Of a DNA stretch of 21,144 bases, positions 1 through 8,945 are shown in pieces. The stretch spans positions 1 to 21,144 of the forward strand of contig CAICTM010001884.1 in NCBI GenBank assembly GCA_903772945.1, in the 5' to 3' direction. Numbering within the stretch: position 1 is the stretch's first letter; every line of letters begins with the position of its first letter. Source of the stretch: Seminavis robusta (Eukaryota > Bacillariophyta > Bacillariophyceae > Naviculales > Naviculaceae). Both the position numbers and the translations under genes were made by a program. A model generated the notes under the pieces. The model saw only the letters and a program-made list of their open reading frames with translations. It had not been told where the DNA came from and searched no databases.

Positions 1-1185
1 AGTTTTGAGAGAGATCTATTCTGGGTGAGACTACCAACATTGGCCTCGACAGCTTTGTCGATTGCTGCCTGGAGGGCTTTGGCCTGGGAAGTCTTTGATC
101 CAATGTGTTGGGCAGCCTCATATTGTTTTCTGGTGTGATTTGAGTGACCCGATAGAGGGCATCCAAATCATTCAAAGTATCGAGTGCTTCCAATTGTTTG
201 TTCCCAAAGTTGCTATCAAATCCGTACCCCCCCTTTATGTCGCTCTGACAACGAGCTCATTGGACTTTTGGAAGTACGAAAATATTGACATCCACATCCA
301 AGAAGACCTGTTAGGGATGTGCTGGTTATTTCAGTCATGGGATCACTGTACATTAAGTTCAATCGAATCTCTTTTGATGAGCTTGCTTGCATCGACAACA
401 TACTTGGAAACATTCTCCCCAGAGAACTTGGTGATGTCCAACTGAAGAAGCTTGGCTATTGAGGGCTTTTCAATCTTGCTGAGAGAAAGTCTGTATATCT
501 TCTGCAGAAGAGCAAAGAGAAGCTGGGGACCATTGTGCTTGGCTCGAGGACATATGATTTCAATTCTTCCTTGAGTGCATCAGTGCAAGAGTTTAAGACA
601 GACTTTCCCGACCATGCAAGGTTGGTTAGTTCATACTGGCAGACAGAGTGTTGCTTCAGATTCTTATTGGTATCGATGAATCCAACCCCATTTACTGTGA
701 GATCCGGATGCCATTTGTCCATCATAGATTCTCAGACCTGCCCAGGAGCGGTGAACATGTTAATTTTGTTAATGGTGTTAGTTTTAAGATCACCAACAAC
801 AAGATCAAAGATCCCTTCCATTCCATGCTCATTCATCATACTTTCAAAGGCTATAAGAGAGGATAACACATGGGATCCAGAGGCCTTGGACTCAGTCAAA
901 GTAGAGAAGAGGAGACTGGGGAATCCTTCAGTCCTTTCTTGAATGCCAATTCAATTGGCTGGAGTGTGGTGGTATGTTTTAGATGGTCGTCTTCCATGAA
1001 AACCCCTGAGACATAGGGTGCTTTGAGGTTCCTTCCCAGTCCATCTGAGCCTGATCCTGTCCCGGCTCCAGTGTGGTTTATACCTCCAAGCCGAGGGACT
1101 TCTGTAGGCTTGGTCTTTTCCTTGAGTTTCCCACTTGTTGATGGAGCTCCTTGGAATGTGAGCTGTGGTCAGGGTTGCTGCTTAG
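1..1185 (-). pseudogene. Ty1/copia-type gag remnant, broken, runs off left edge
   Basis: Translating the minus strand gives a disrupted Gag-like polyprotein. From high to low coordinates I see a stretch around 960-1070 ending in VSGVFMEDDHLKHTT, then SHVLSSLIAFESMMNEHGM (about 820-880), DLTVNGVGF and LAWSGKSVLNSCTDALKEEL (about 560-720), a segment near 360-420 reading GENVSKYVVDASKLI, and a tail near 120-200 with LDALYRVTQITPENN. This order and these motifs match copia Gag proteins common in diatom genomes; the zinc knuckle would lie beyond position 1. The gene is dead as read. There is a TGA at 732-734, probably a former CGA arginine codon, a stop at 456-458, and frame changes near 900, 450 and 360. 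The family call comes from remembered motif similarity, not a search. Plus-strand open frames here are antisense shadows. Confidence 0.72.
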
Positions 1186-2233
1186 TCTAATTGGTTGGAG
1201 ATCAGATGTGGGTGATGGATATCGATTCAAAGAGGCTTTGCTGATCCTGTGGATGACAAGGATGGTGCTGTGCTGTTGAAGAGTTGTGATGACGAGGATG
1301 CTGAGATAAGGAGCGTCGTCGTCAAGGTCCTTTAATAGCTGATGGAATAGGAGGCATTGAAAATCAACAAGGTCAACAGTGCAGCAATGTCAACAAGAGC
1401 AATTAGCAACAGGAGGAGGAGAGCGGTTGATAATGAGCAGTTGGATATGACGTCGAGGGTTAGGCCCACCCCGAATTGTTTGCAAATTCAAATTTAATTA
1501 ACAGCACAACGCGTTTATCTTTCAAACACACAAGCTGTTCAACACGACGACTGCAACGCCGAAGCAACGAAGCCAGCAACCGGAGCGAACGACCAAATAA
1601 TAGGCGGGAAGTGGTCCGGAAGCATGACCAATGCAGACAACAAGCCGAGATCGTCAAGAATAGGATCCTCATCGCGATTCGATCGACGAACAGGATGAAA
1701 GTGGACTAATGAGACAACAGGAGTGATTGCGTTCACGAGCGGAATCAACAAAAAGGGGATTGCTTGCGAGCGAATCCAAGTTATCGACAAGGGATTATAT
1801 GAGATCCAATCGCAAGATTAAGTTGCAATAAGGGAAGGCTACCGATGAAAATAATGAGAGGAAACTCAAGACTCTGCACCAAGGGATAGCCATTCCATTG
1901 ACAACCATAAGGGATAGACATATAAGAATAGAATGAGTAACATCTCTAACCTCGCATGCTACCATCGACAATACCATTGTGGATTGATTAAATCTACGAT
2001 CTAAGAATGTAAAGTTTGTATTTCCAAAATAAGTGAGCAGTTATTGATTATTTTCTAGAATAGGCCCGCAATTTATAAAGCTGTAAAGCTGAATTGTAAG
2101 CTGTATCCCGTCGCATTGTTGTTGTTGCTGTTGTTGTTACTCGCGCTGCAATAGGCACTCCGGTAGTGGTAGTAGCGGTAGGTACCGCGGCCATGGCCGG
2201 TGCAGTTGTTGTTAATGGAGGCGTTGCTGACGG
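1186..2233. other. Non-coding stretch with a TTG/GTT microsatellite
   Basis: No convincing gene. Short open frames occur on both strands between 1460 and 1977, but they overlap each other, show no recognisable motif and look like chance. A TTG-repeat microsatellite lies at about 2116-2138, followed by more GTT/GGT-rich sequence up to the end of the next gene; this is probably its 3' untranslated region. The part next to the copia gag (about 1450-2100) could hold that element's 5' LTR, but I could not find a matching second copy or a clear primer binding site. Confidence 0.4.
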
Positions 2234-4927
2234 TTAACTGTTCTGCTGGCGATCATTTAGACGGTGGCGGTTGTCCGTTGATGGTTGTTGGGTAGCAGAA
2301 TTTGAATTCAAATCGGTCGGTGCAGTTGGCGATGGTGCTGGCCGCGGAATACTCGCTGTTGGTGGTGCACCGGTGCACATATCACAAAGACAATGGCCAA
2401 CCACGCTGTATTTCTGCCGGTGTGGCTTCACTGATTTGATGAATGCAGCAAAGAATCGCTCACCATTATCTTTGGGTAAGTCTTCCACTTTTGGAAATGG
2501 GATTTGTTGAATGCCGTTAACTTTTGCCAAGTTGTTGATGTAGGCAAGCTGAGAGTGGTTCCAATACGGCACCACTTTTTCCCAACCTGCTGGAATCCTC
2601 TTCCTTTCTTCTTGGTTGCTTGCTATGAGAGACCTCTTGTATCTGATTTGTAAGTTGTATCTTGCTGTTCCGAACAGGTTGAGACTGTCACAGAGCCGAC
2701 TTCTCATCCCACTGTTGCCGAAGTGAGCAAAGCGATCATGGAAAGCCTCCAATTTGGACTCTCCTCTCTTGGACAAGTTCTCGGTAAGGCCATGTTTTGA
2801 ATTGGGCGATGGAGCAATTTTGTCGTACATCTCTTCCAAGGGCCTGGGATCAACTAAATGATGGGCTTTTTCCTTGCAGTTGTCAACGGCCTTCTTCGTA
2901 TCACTGGAGAACAAAGGGACTTGCTTCACAGGATCAAGACGACCTCTTGCAGGTCGGTTTTGAGGGTCAGAAGATGTTACCTTGTAACGGCAGAACCAAA
3001 CATCAAGTCGCTGGATCATGGTTGCTGGTTCCCGAATTTTCTTGCACAAATACTTCGCATAGCGCTCACGGAACACTTTGGAATCCTGCATGTCACAGAT
3101 TTCTTGGGAAGTGTAACAGCGACCAGAAGCGGAAAGGGTTCCAGTCTTCAGAGCAGTCATCAGGTTGGCATAGTCGCTGTCTTCATAGACGTAGAGGCAA
3201 TTCAAGAGGGAAGTAAGTGCATCCCCATAATCAATGTGGCCTTTGCGCATGGTACTGATAATTCTTTTTTCAAAATGGAACAGGCCCAATCTTCCAAGTA
3301 AGTTTGGATAGAGCGATTTCCAGTATACATTGCCATCCGGCCATGTGTCACTGTACATAGCATTGGGAGTGAAGTCTTGACGCCTGGATAGAAGCTTCGC
3401 TGCATGAGAGTAGTGGATCGTTTTGGTGGAAGGAACCAGTACGGCTGAAGCTATCTCTCCGGTTGAAGTTGCACAATCCCAGACCGCAACAGCCCCTAAA
3501 CTCTTTTGATAGTTCTTGACAACCTGAAAGGTGTGGTCTTGACAGAAGATACCCTCTTTGCATTGAACGGCCTGGATCTCTCTGGTGTGTCTTTCATTGT
3601 CACTAATGCCCCACGGATTATTCTTGCATTCGGCAGCTTCATCCCAGAGATCTCGAACGGTTTCCCCAAGAGGAGGATATTGGCGAATGAACACACCGTC
3701 CTTTTCAATGTATTGCTGCTTTGGAATATCGGACTGTTGTTGTAGTAGTGAGTAGTAGGAAGCAATTCGCTGTAAATAGTCCTGATTGATTGCATTGAAC
3801 AATAGCTTACTGCACAATTCACCATTTGCGTAGGTTAGCATAATCGAGCTGAAGACTTGGGAGGCCATAGTGGACACATGCCCGTTTTTCTTCGACAGTG
3901 CAAACTTTGGCTCTACTGGATAAAGACTTGCTGCATACGCAGGAATTGCCACCAAAATCTCACCATCGTTTGCGTCCCACCTTCTGGAACAGACGCCGCA
4001 CTTCATGGGCTGGACAATGCACCAGGAAGGGCTGCCCTGAAGACAATAGATGGGGAACAATGTCTTATTTTTGGAGAAGTTGGTTCGTTCGTGGTTGGCC
4101 AGTTGGCCAGTGCATCGGGCATTGGGGCAGGGAACTGTAATGCCAAGTTTCTGCCAGTCAACAAGAAGCAATTTTTGGCCCACAATAGAATGATAGTGAG
4201 GCGACACTGCAGAATAGGGCGACTCTGGCACAACAGTGGTGATGCCTTGGAAAAATTGCTTGTGCAATTCATCTTTCTTGGGGCGAATTACATGCTGGGT
4301 AATCTGCTCAGCAAAAGCGAGCATAGCCAATGGAGCCCCCTTGGACTTGTGCTTTTCCACAAAAGTTTCATCATTGACTGCCTCTGTAACTGCTTTGCAG
4401 AAATCCATTGTGCGAGTTGAGCGAATTCTTGTTGTTGGCAGAATGGAGGTTGCTGATTTGCTTCTTGCCACTTGTTTCTTGGGAGCGAAAAATTCAGCTG
4501 CTGCCTCCTTTGTTAGATGAGCAGCACTGAACTTCTCGTGCTGAGCCAAAGGTTGGCTGAAGTGCTTCTCAAGCCGCTTCTCTTCAATTCTACAAGCAAC
4601 GGTGTGTTCATGGATCTCGCCGGCACCTTTGGTAAGTTTGTTTCTCACACACTTGACCTGATGAGCTCTCTTGGGAACTCGAAGCCCGTAGTGTCTTGCT
4701 TTGCAAACTTCACAGTCAACCAGTGCATCAAATGCTATTTCGCCATCAAGAGTGGGTTGGACAACCTTCGGCTTGGATCGCTTTGGGTAAGGGTTGTTGG
4801 CAGCAAAGTCGTTTGTTCTCTTCTGAAGTGATTTGCGCTGCTGACTTTGCCTACCCATTTCTTCATTCTCATCTAATGGAGCTGGCTGCTGCTGCTCAGG
4901 GTGGCTTGCAGGGGTGTTGCTAGTCAT
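2234..4927 (-). CDS. Large zinc-finger protein with a candidate D-D-E transposase-like core, family unassigned
   Basis: An intact, intronless frame. The ATG at 4927 is chosen because the frame upstream opens only with TTG; this gives 897 residues (numbering below adds two). Residues about 74-95 hold a Cys pair, then PKRAHQVKC, a possible zinc-binding module. Residues 269-315 form a second module, CPNARC followed by C305 and CGVC (312-315), resembling zinc-ribbon domains such as DUF6729. A possible RNase H-fold catalytic core follows: D466 in CQDHTFQVVKNY, D529 in MYSDTWPDG, a LFHFEKR helix near 551, and ESKLEAFH with E725 or E729. A third Cys cluster, HCLCDMC, lies near 847-853, followed by a Pro/Ser/Thr/Asn/Gln-rich tail. 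The order resembles eukaryotic cut-and-paste transposases or their domesticated relatives. I found no terminal inverted repeats around it. The zinc motifs are seen directly; catalytic function is inferred. Confidence 0.7.
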   Translation of the reverse strand: MTSNTPASHPEQQQPAPLDENEEMGRQSQQRKSLQKRTNDFAANNPYPKRSKPKVVQPTLDGEIAFDALVDCEVCKARHYGLRVPKRAHQVKCVRNKLTKGAGEIHEHTVACRIEEKRLEKHFSQPLAQHEKFSAAHLTKEAAAEFFAPKKQVARSKSATSILPTTRIRSTRTMDFCKAVTEAVNDETFVEKHKSKGAPLAMLAFAEQITQHVIRPKKDELHKQFFQGITTVVPESPYSAVSPHYHSIVGQKLLLVDWQKLGITVPCPNARCTGQLANHERTNFSKNKTLFPIYCLQGSPSWCIVQPMKCGVCSRRWDANDGEILVAIPAYAASLYPVEPKFALSKKNGHVSTMASQVFSSIMLTYANGELCSKLLFNAINQDYLQRIASYYSLLQQQSDIPKQQYIEKDGVFIRQYPPLGETVRDLWDEAAECKNNPWGISDNERHTREIQAVQCKEGIFCQDHTFQVVKNYQKSLGAVAVWDCATSTGEIASAVLVPSTKTIHYSHAAKLLSRRQDFTPNAMYSDTWPDGNVYWKSLYPNLLGRLGLFHFEKRIISTMRKGHIDYGDALTSLLNCLYVYEDSDYANLMTALKTGTLSASGRCYTSQEICDMQDSKVFRERYAKYLCKKIREPATMIQRLDVWFCRYKVTSSDPQNRPARGRLDPVKQVPLFSSDTKKAVDNCKEKAHHLVDPRPLEEMYDKIAPSPNSKHGLTENLSKRGESKLEAFHDRFAHFGNSGMRSRLCDSLNLFGTARYNLQIRYKRSLIASNQEERKRIPAGWEKVVPYWNHSQLAYINNLAKVNGIQQIPFPKVEDLPKDNGERFFAAFIKSVKPHRQKYSVVGHCLCDMCTGAPPTASIPRPAPSPTAPTDLNSNSATQQPSTDNRHRLNDRQQNS

Positions 4928-5288
4928 GTTCAAGGCTTTCTACTTGTGGTTAATGAAGTGCGAGTGATGAAAATGACCGTCGCTTTGGCCATGGTCGATG
5001 GGCGCCAACAGAGAACTTCGCAATGGAATCTTTCCGTTCCATATTTTTGGCTCGCAAATGACGGGAATGGTAGCACATTGTCTCTGTAAGTATCTGTCAT
5101 GTATGCGTCACTACCCCTTAAATGTTGCTGACACTAACACGCCTTCTCCACCAATCATATCACTGCCTTCTACCCCAGAAAATCTCCTCCTCTTGAGGAA
5201 TGACGGTAAGATTAAACTTGGGAGTGGAACCCCTGGAAGGCAGCCCATTAAGCCATCGCTAAAAATACGCACTCCCGCAAGTCGCCCT
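4928..5288. other. Upstream region of the 897-codon gene
   Basis: No gene is seen in these 361 bases. The stretch should hold the promoter and 5' leader of the minus-strand gene that starts at 4927. A CCAAT pentamer lies at 5151-5155 (ATTGG in the orientation of the gene), but no clear TATA box accompanies it, so no promoter is claimed. Confidence 0.35.
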
Positions 5289-5512
5289 AAGTCGTTCGCG
5301 ATTCGCGCTAAGTCGCGCTGCGCGAATCCAAAAGTCGTTCGCGATTCGCGCTAAGTCGCGCTGCGCAAATAGCAAATACTAGCATTTACACTAAGAAAGC
5401 CAATATAAGTCGCGCTAAGTCGCGGTAAAGTCGCACCATTCGTTCAATTCGCGCTGCGCGAATCGCGGGAAACTCGCGCTAAGTCGCGCAGCGCGAATAG
5501 GAACGACTTTCA
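5289..5512. repeat. GC-rich foldback repeat cluster (possible MITE or foldback element)
   Basis: A 39-bp unit at 5289-5327 recurs at 5332-5370 with a single mismatch (43-bp period). Inverted counterparts lie at about 5447-5512, so the right edge (GGAACGACTTT, near 5501-5511) is the reverse complement of the start of the second unit (AAGTCGTTC, from 5332). The subword GCGCTAAGTCGCG occurs four times, and ATTCGCGCTGCGCGAAT is palindromic about its central base. A short AT-rich core (about 5368-5407) separates the arms. This arrangement would fold into hairpins and fits a foldback or miniature inverted-repeat element. The right edge overlaps the stop codon of the neighbouring minus-strand frame. 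Confidence 0.7.
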
Positions 5513-5932
5513 GCGATCTCTTAAATCGGCTGCCTTCCTGGAACCCCCTTTGGTCCCCTTCCGCTTTCTGGATTTGCTGTTCTGCGACCCCGCCTGAGAC
5601 CCCCCTTCAGAACCCACCATCACATGAGAAACAATGGACGAGACAGCAGACGCCGCAAAAGATAAGAAGTCCGAGGCCACGGACTTGTCGCCAACAGACT
5701 CGATATTGACCGCTGATTGATCACCAAAGACTTGACGCAAATGCCTCTCAAGCGCTGATATGAAATCTTGATAAAGGCAGACTCCATCACTAGAACAAGG
5801 AGCATCGTCTCTCGTGATCGTGGCAGCCGCTCCTTCAAAAAACCCCGGTCCCGATCTGCCTACTAACGTGGCATCGGCAAGAGGAAATGTTTCGTGTGCA
5901 TTTGCGAAGTATTCTCCATTTCTCAATTCCAC
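5510..5932 (-). CDS. Hypothetical protein fragment, start missing
   Basis: An open frame of about 140 codons ending at a TGA at 5510-5512. It has no ATG near its start: the first possible codon is GTG at 5932, and an in-frame TGA lies just upstream at 5945-5947. The product has a central segment VYQDFISALERHL-like (seen as LYQDFISALERHLRQVF), a Ser/Ala-rich stretch, and a basic Gly/Ser/Lys/Arg-rich tail (SRKRKGTKGG) that could bind nucleic acid or act as a nuclear signal. I do not recognise it. The missing start is explained if this is the 3' part of a host gene or exon cut by the piggyBac-like insertion at the TTAA at 5935-5938. It could also be a chance frame. Confidence 0.4.
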   Translation of the reverse strand: MELRNGEYFANAHETFPLADATLVGRSGPGFFEGAAATITRDDAPCSSDGVCLYQDFISALERHLRQVFGDQSAVNIESVGDKSVASDFLSFAASAVSSIVSHVMVGSEGGSQAGSQNSKSRKRKGTKGGSRKAADLRDR

Positions 5933-5934
5933 CT

Positions 5935-6003
5935 TTAACGCGAATCATAAGACCTGTGCAGATATGCGCACGTCTTAAACCACGAGTGCAAATATGCGCA
6001 CGT
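5935..6003. other. Candidate left end of the piggyBac-like element: TTAA sites plus a doublet motif
   Basis: TTAA, the classic piggyBac target, occurs at 5935-5938 and 5975-5978. Between and after them an 18-base motif containing ATATGCGCACGT appears twice (5956-5973 and 5986-6003, 30 bp apart, one mismatch). Paired subterminal motifs of this kind are typical transposase binding sites. The opposite end of the element is not in the window, so the terminus cannot be confirmed. The alternative is a host promoter motif between two divergent frames. Confidence 0.4.
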
Positions 6004-6195
6004 GCAACCTTATCGCTACTGTAGACCCTCTAGACTCTGATTTCGTGGATCAAAGATGTGATATTTGGAATCTCCGTGAAATTTCCATTCTTATCCATGT
6101 GCTGATCATCATGATTGGACTGAAAATCGAGATTCTATGGGTTTTCGAAAATCGTGGCATTTTTCGTAGATCAACCACAAAACAGAGAGCCAACA

Positions 6196-7026
6196 ATGGA
6201 TGGTGACAATGAGATTGAAGGAGGTGGCTATAGCCAACAAGACGCCCATGCAGCTGGTCTATACATACAACAGGAGGTTGTGGATGTGTCTATGATGGCA
6301 GGACCGCCCATGCCGGCCTTGACAGGGCGGGCTGAGATAAATGAGCGAAATGCCCCTGCTGTGAGCCAACAAGAAACACAAGATGAAACACAAGATGACG
6401 ACCGAGTATTGACACAGGAAGATGGAGCTCAAGGAGCCAATGTCAAGAAGAAGTCTACCAGAAAGAGGAGGACCTTCAGGTTGCAGTGGCTGGTTGCGTC
6501 GAGTGACATGTATCTGAAGGATGACGCAGAAATCAAGGCATCATTTGATGCTGCGTTCCCTCTGGGGTATTCATTGGACGGACAGGTTGTTGCATGCCCA
6601 AAGGCGGACAATGACAAACAATACACAATCTGCTGGAGAACAGGTGATACTGGTGTCTCTGTGAATTGGGTAAGGAGTTCCTTCCCCAAGGTCCAGTTCC
6701 AGGAGACTATATGGCAGTGCATTGAGGCGTACCAAGAGAGGAAAGCAAGGGACGACGCAGAAGACAGGCTGATTGCTTGAGCGGTCCATGATCAAAACCG
6801 AGAGGATCAAGCAGCGCAAGAACGGCAGCGCAGGGTGCAACGGGAGTCAGTCACACCTGCAGGAGCAGCCATCGCATTTGCTGCCCTGCGAACGTCAGCT
6901 CCTTCGGTGAGCTCACTCTCAAGTCGCAGTCGTAATAGCACTGGTTCTATGGCTGGGAGTGCTTCAGCTGGATCCACAGTTGAGGTTGACGTGCGTCATG
7001 TCAGACGTACTACAAGGAGCTCTGGC
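6196..7026 (+). pseudogene. piggyBac-like transposase gene, 5' part (N-terminal extension)
   Basis: The frame starts at ATG 6196 in a good context (AACAATGG); the open frame begins earlier only with GTG. The first 195 codons contain an acidic, Gln-rich N-terminus, a basic segment KKKSTRKRRTFRLQW and a compact region with PLGYSLDGQVVACPKADND and YTICWR, possibly a DNA-binding extension. A TGA at 6778-6780 interrupts the frame, which then continues unbroken with a charged helix (REDQAAQERQRR) and a Ser-rich linker to 7026. There LTR element A is inserted. The codon ending at 7026 continues in the same frame at 12284, so both pieces belong to one gene. The match to the piggyBac family comes from the 3' part; this extension itself is not a domain I can name. 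Confidence 0.75.
7022..7026. repeat. Target site duplication of LTR element A, left copy
   Basis: CTGGC immediately precedes the left LTR, and the same five bases follow the right LTR at 12279-12283. A 5-bp duplication is the normal product of an LTR-retrotransposon integrase. Removing 7027-12283 leaves one CTGGC and rejoins the piggyBac-like frame at a codon boundary. Confidence 0.9.
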
Positions 7027-7602
7027 CGATGAGATTATGCCATAGGAGCCATATGGGTGCGGCGCAGCTGTGCTGGCTCAGTCTGATGGAAAGATCGCTG
7101 TTGCATCTGTACAGTCTTTCAGTACAATGAGCTGTGTCACCATCAGACAAGATAGGAACAGCTGTAGAGGACATAGAGTTCCTCTGTAAGGAAGGATGAT
7201 GCAGTTCCTCAGCCATGACCTATCTAGAAAGGTAGCTTGGTCAATACCAGCCAAAAGAGATGCATGGATCTGTATCCTGCATGGCTGGATGATGGATTTC
7301 ACGCAAAATCAGAGTTTTTGTTCATGTTATAGTTTAAGAAGAAGTAATGAAGAAGTAGTGACCTGAGAGACAGACCAACAGCACAAGTAGAGCTCTGCAG
7401 TAGACAGGATCCTGTATGGCCAGTGCCAGGGTATTTGAGCAATTAGACTGTTCAATCATTGCTTCCACAGTGATTGAATAGCATTTGGCTGCCAGCCTTG
7501 GGCTGGCCTTTCCAGCGCCAGTGGAAGGAGATCTCCACCAAACAGGGCTCTCCATCCCAGCTCTTGTGCACCTACCACTGAGTTCCTACCTGGAATTCAT
7601 AG
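7027..7602 (+). repeat. 5' LTR of element A
   Basis: A 576-bp direct repeat of 11698-12278. It begins CGATGAGATT and ends GAATTCATAG, so the termini form a short imperfect inverted repeat (C.ATGA...TCAT.G). The differences from the right copy are mainly one-base insertions or deletions in short homopolymers, plus a small cluster around a GAA-rich tract near 7335-7355. Confidence 0.92.
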
Positions 7603-8551
7603 GATTAACTTGTCGCAAGCACACAAGAGTGGCTCAGTGTGGAAATCGTGGAGGACAAAGAGAGGAGGAGTTGCCGATCCATCCGGATCAACCTGCCGAC
7701 ACAGCGAACGACCGAAAACTGGAATCGCGACCGATTGGAGTGGAACCACCTGGTGGAACTACCAAATCAAGGGTATTCTACACGGCACATCAGCCATATC
7801 CTTGTTAATCGGCCTAGTTCAGGCACGGAAGAGTGGAAGAGTGGCTTGTCGCCGACGAACAAGAAAATCACGACAGGAATCACTCGACGAGAGGCGACGC
7901 ATTCCCTGGTCGGTTCGAGAAGGTATCCACAGGTCCACCTACTAACCTGAGGGTGGTTGACAAGCTGGTAACCTTGGTCTCTTGTTAATCGGTCTCAGTC
8001 AGTCAGCCGACGGCATATCCTGCTGGAAGCATCATTGTCGACTTTCCTTTACGGAAATTCTCAGTCGTGCCTCCGGTCAAGGTACTCCGGTAAAGGGAAC
8101 TGGTACTCACACGGTACTCACAAGAACCGGTACCGTACCTCTGCTTCCGAGTGACCTCTGTTCCGAAAGCAAGCCGACGCTTCGCGCGATAGGCTCCTCA
8201 CATTTTCGCTGATTCTGCGAACTTTGAATTTGTCCGCAAAATCCTCTCAAATCAGGGAATTGAGACTCTGGAGCTTCAATTCCCTAAACATGGAAAATCA
8301 ACAGGGTTCAACTCAGGTGCATTCCAGCAGCTGCTTCCAAAATGTAAAATCCAACTTGTACGTCTAACAGCCGAAGCAAAGAAAGGAGTGACCTTCGTCC
8401 AAGATGACGAAGCGAAGCAACCACTACTGTATGAGACAGAGATAAGCAAGCACCTAGCTTTGTTCATGGACTCCTGCAATCACAGGAGTGCCACAGCAGA
8501 AGTCAAGGATGAGAGCAGCCATGCCCAACAGCATCTTCTACCTATGGAGCC
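7603..8551 (+). other. 5' internal region of element A, mostly non-coding
   Basis: No recognised gene. Starting right after the LTR I see no canonical primer binding site (no TGGTATCAGAGC-like word). Short overlapping frames at 7610-7950 carry no motif. CTTGTTAATCGG occurs twice (about 7801 and 7982), and the stretch around 8080-8140 is rich in GGTAC. From about 8208 to 8555 a frame without an ATG is open (residues such as ETLELQFPKHGK and FVQDDEAKQPLLYE); it may be a captured gene fragment that I do not recognise. Confidence 0.45.
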
Positions 8552-8728
8552 GTGAAGGCAACCCGTGGTCCCAAGCATGACTACTTGGGGATGACGGTGG
8601 ACTTTTCCGACCCAGGAAAGGTTGTGATTGACATGATAGATTATGTCAAGAAAATGGTCTCAGAGTTTCCAGTGGACTTTGGGGCAATGAAAAAGGTACC
8701 AAGTGCAATTGATCCACTGTTACGAGTC
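8552..8728 (+). pseudogene. Fragment of a Ty1/copia reverse transcriptase (C-terminal part)
   Basis: A frame with no ATG at its start carries GPKHDYLGMTVDFSDPGKV and then IDMIDYVKKMVSEFP. The HDYLGM...DFS.PGKV..DM..Y..KM..EFP pattern is characteristic of the C-terminal end of the reverse transcriptase in diatom Ty1/copia elements. Only about 55 residues remain. The fragment lies upstream of the gag-like region, the reverse of normal gag-pol order, so it is probably a rearranged or captured piece inside the non-autonomous element. Confidence 0.65.
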
Positions 8729-8945
8729 GACTCAGGTGTAAACTCGCAACACCACGAGAGCACCGTCCGGCCGTTTCAAAGGAATCCAAGGGTACCAGTG
8801 TGTCAAGCAGCCTCTGTTTAGTCATTGACTAGCAGTGCACGCCTTCAGGACCACTTTTGGATTTCTTGTGACAGTGTTTGTCCAGCCACTACAACAACAC
8901 CTCTACACCACACCACACTCAGCCAGCGCACCAACAACCATTATC

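Noticed and set aside
62..942. Plus-strand open frames of 127 and 135 codons
   Set aside because: They are antisense to the copia gag remnant, whose minus-strand translation has family motifs; the plus frames have none.
1460..1977. Overlapping small frames on both strands
   Set aside because: They lack motifs, overlap on opposite strands and have chance-like composition.
2271..4923. Many plus-strand and alternate-frame open frames inside the 897-codon gene
   Set aside because: They are shadows of a long intact frame with clear motifs.
5289..5512. CRISPR-like direct repeats
   Set aside because: Only two direct units with a 4-bp gap, plus inverted copies; the setting is eukaryotic and there are no spacers.
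6154..6195. An earlier start for the piggyBac-like gene at 6154
   Set aside because: The codon is GTG; the first ATG, in good context, is at 6196.
7485..7950. Several plus-strand frames spanning the end of the 5' LTR and the leader
   Set aside because: The first part is LTR sequence and the rest has no motif; the frames overlap one another.
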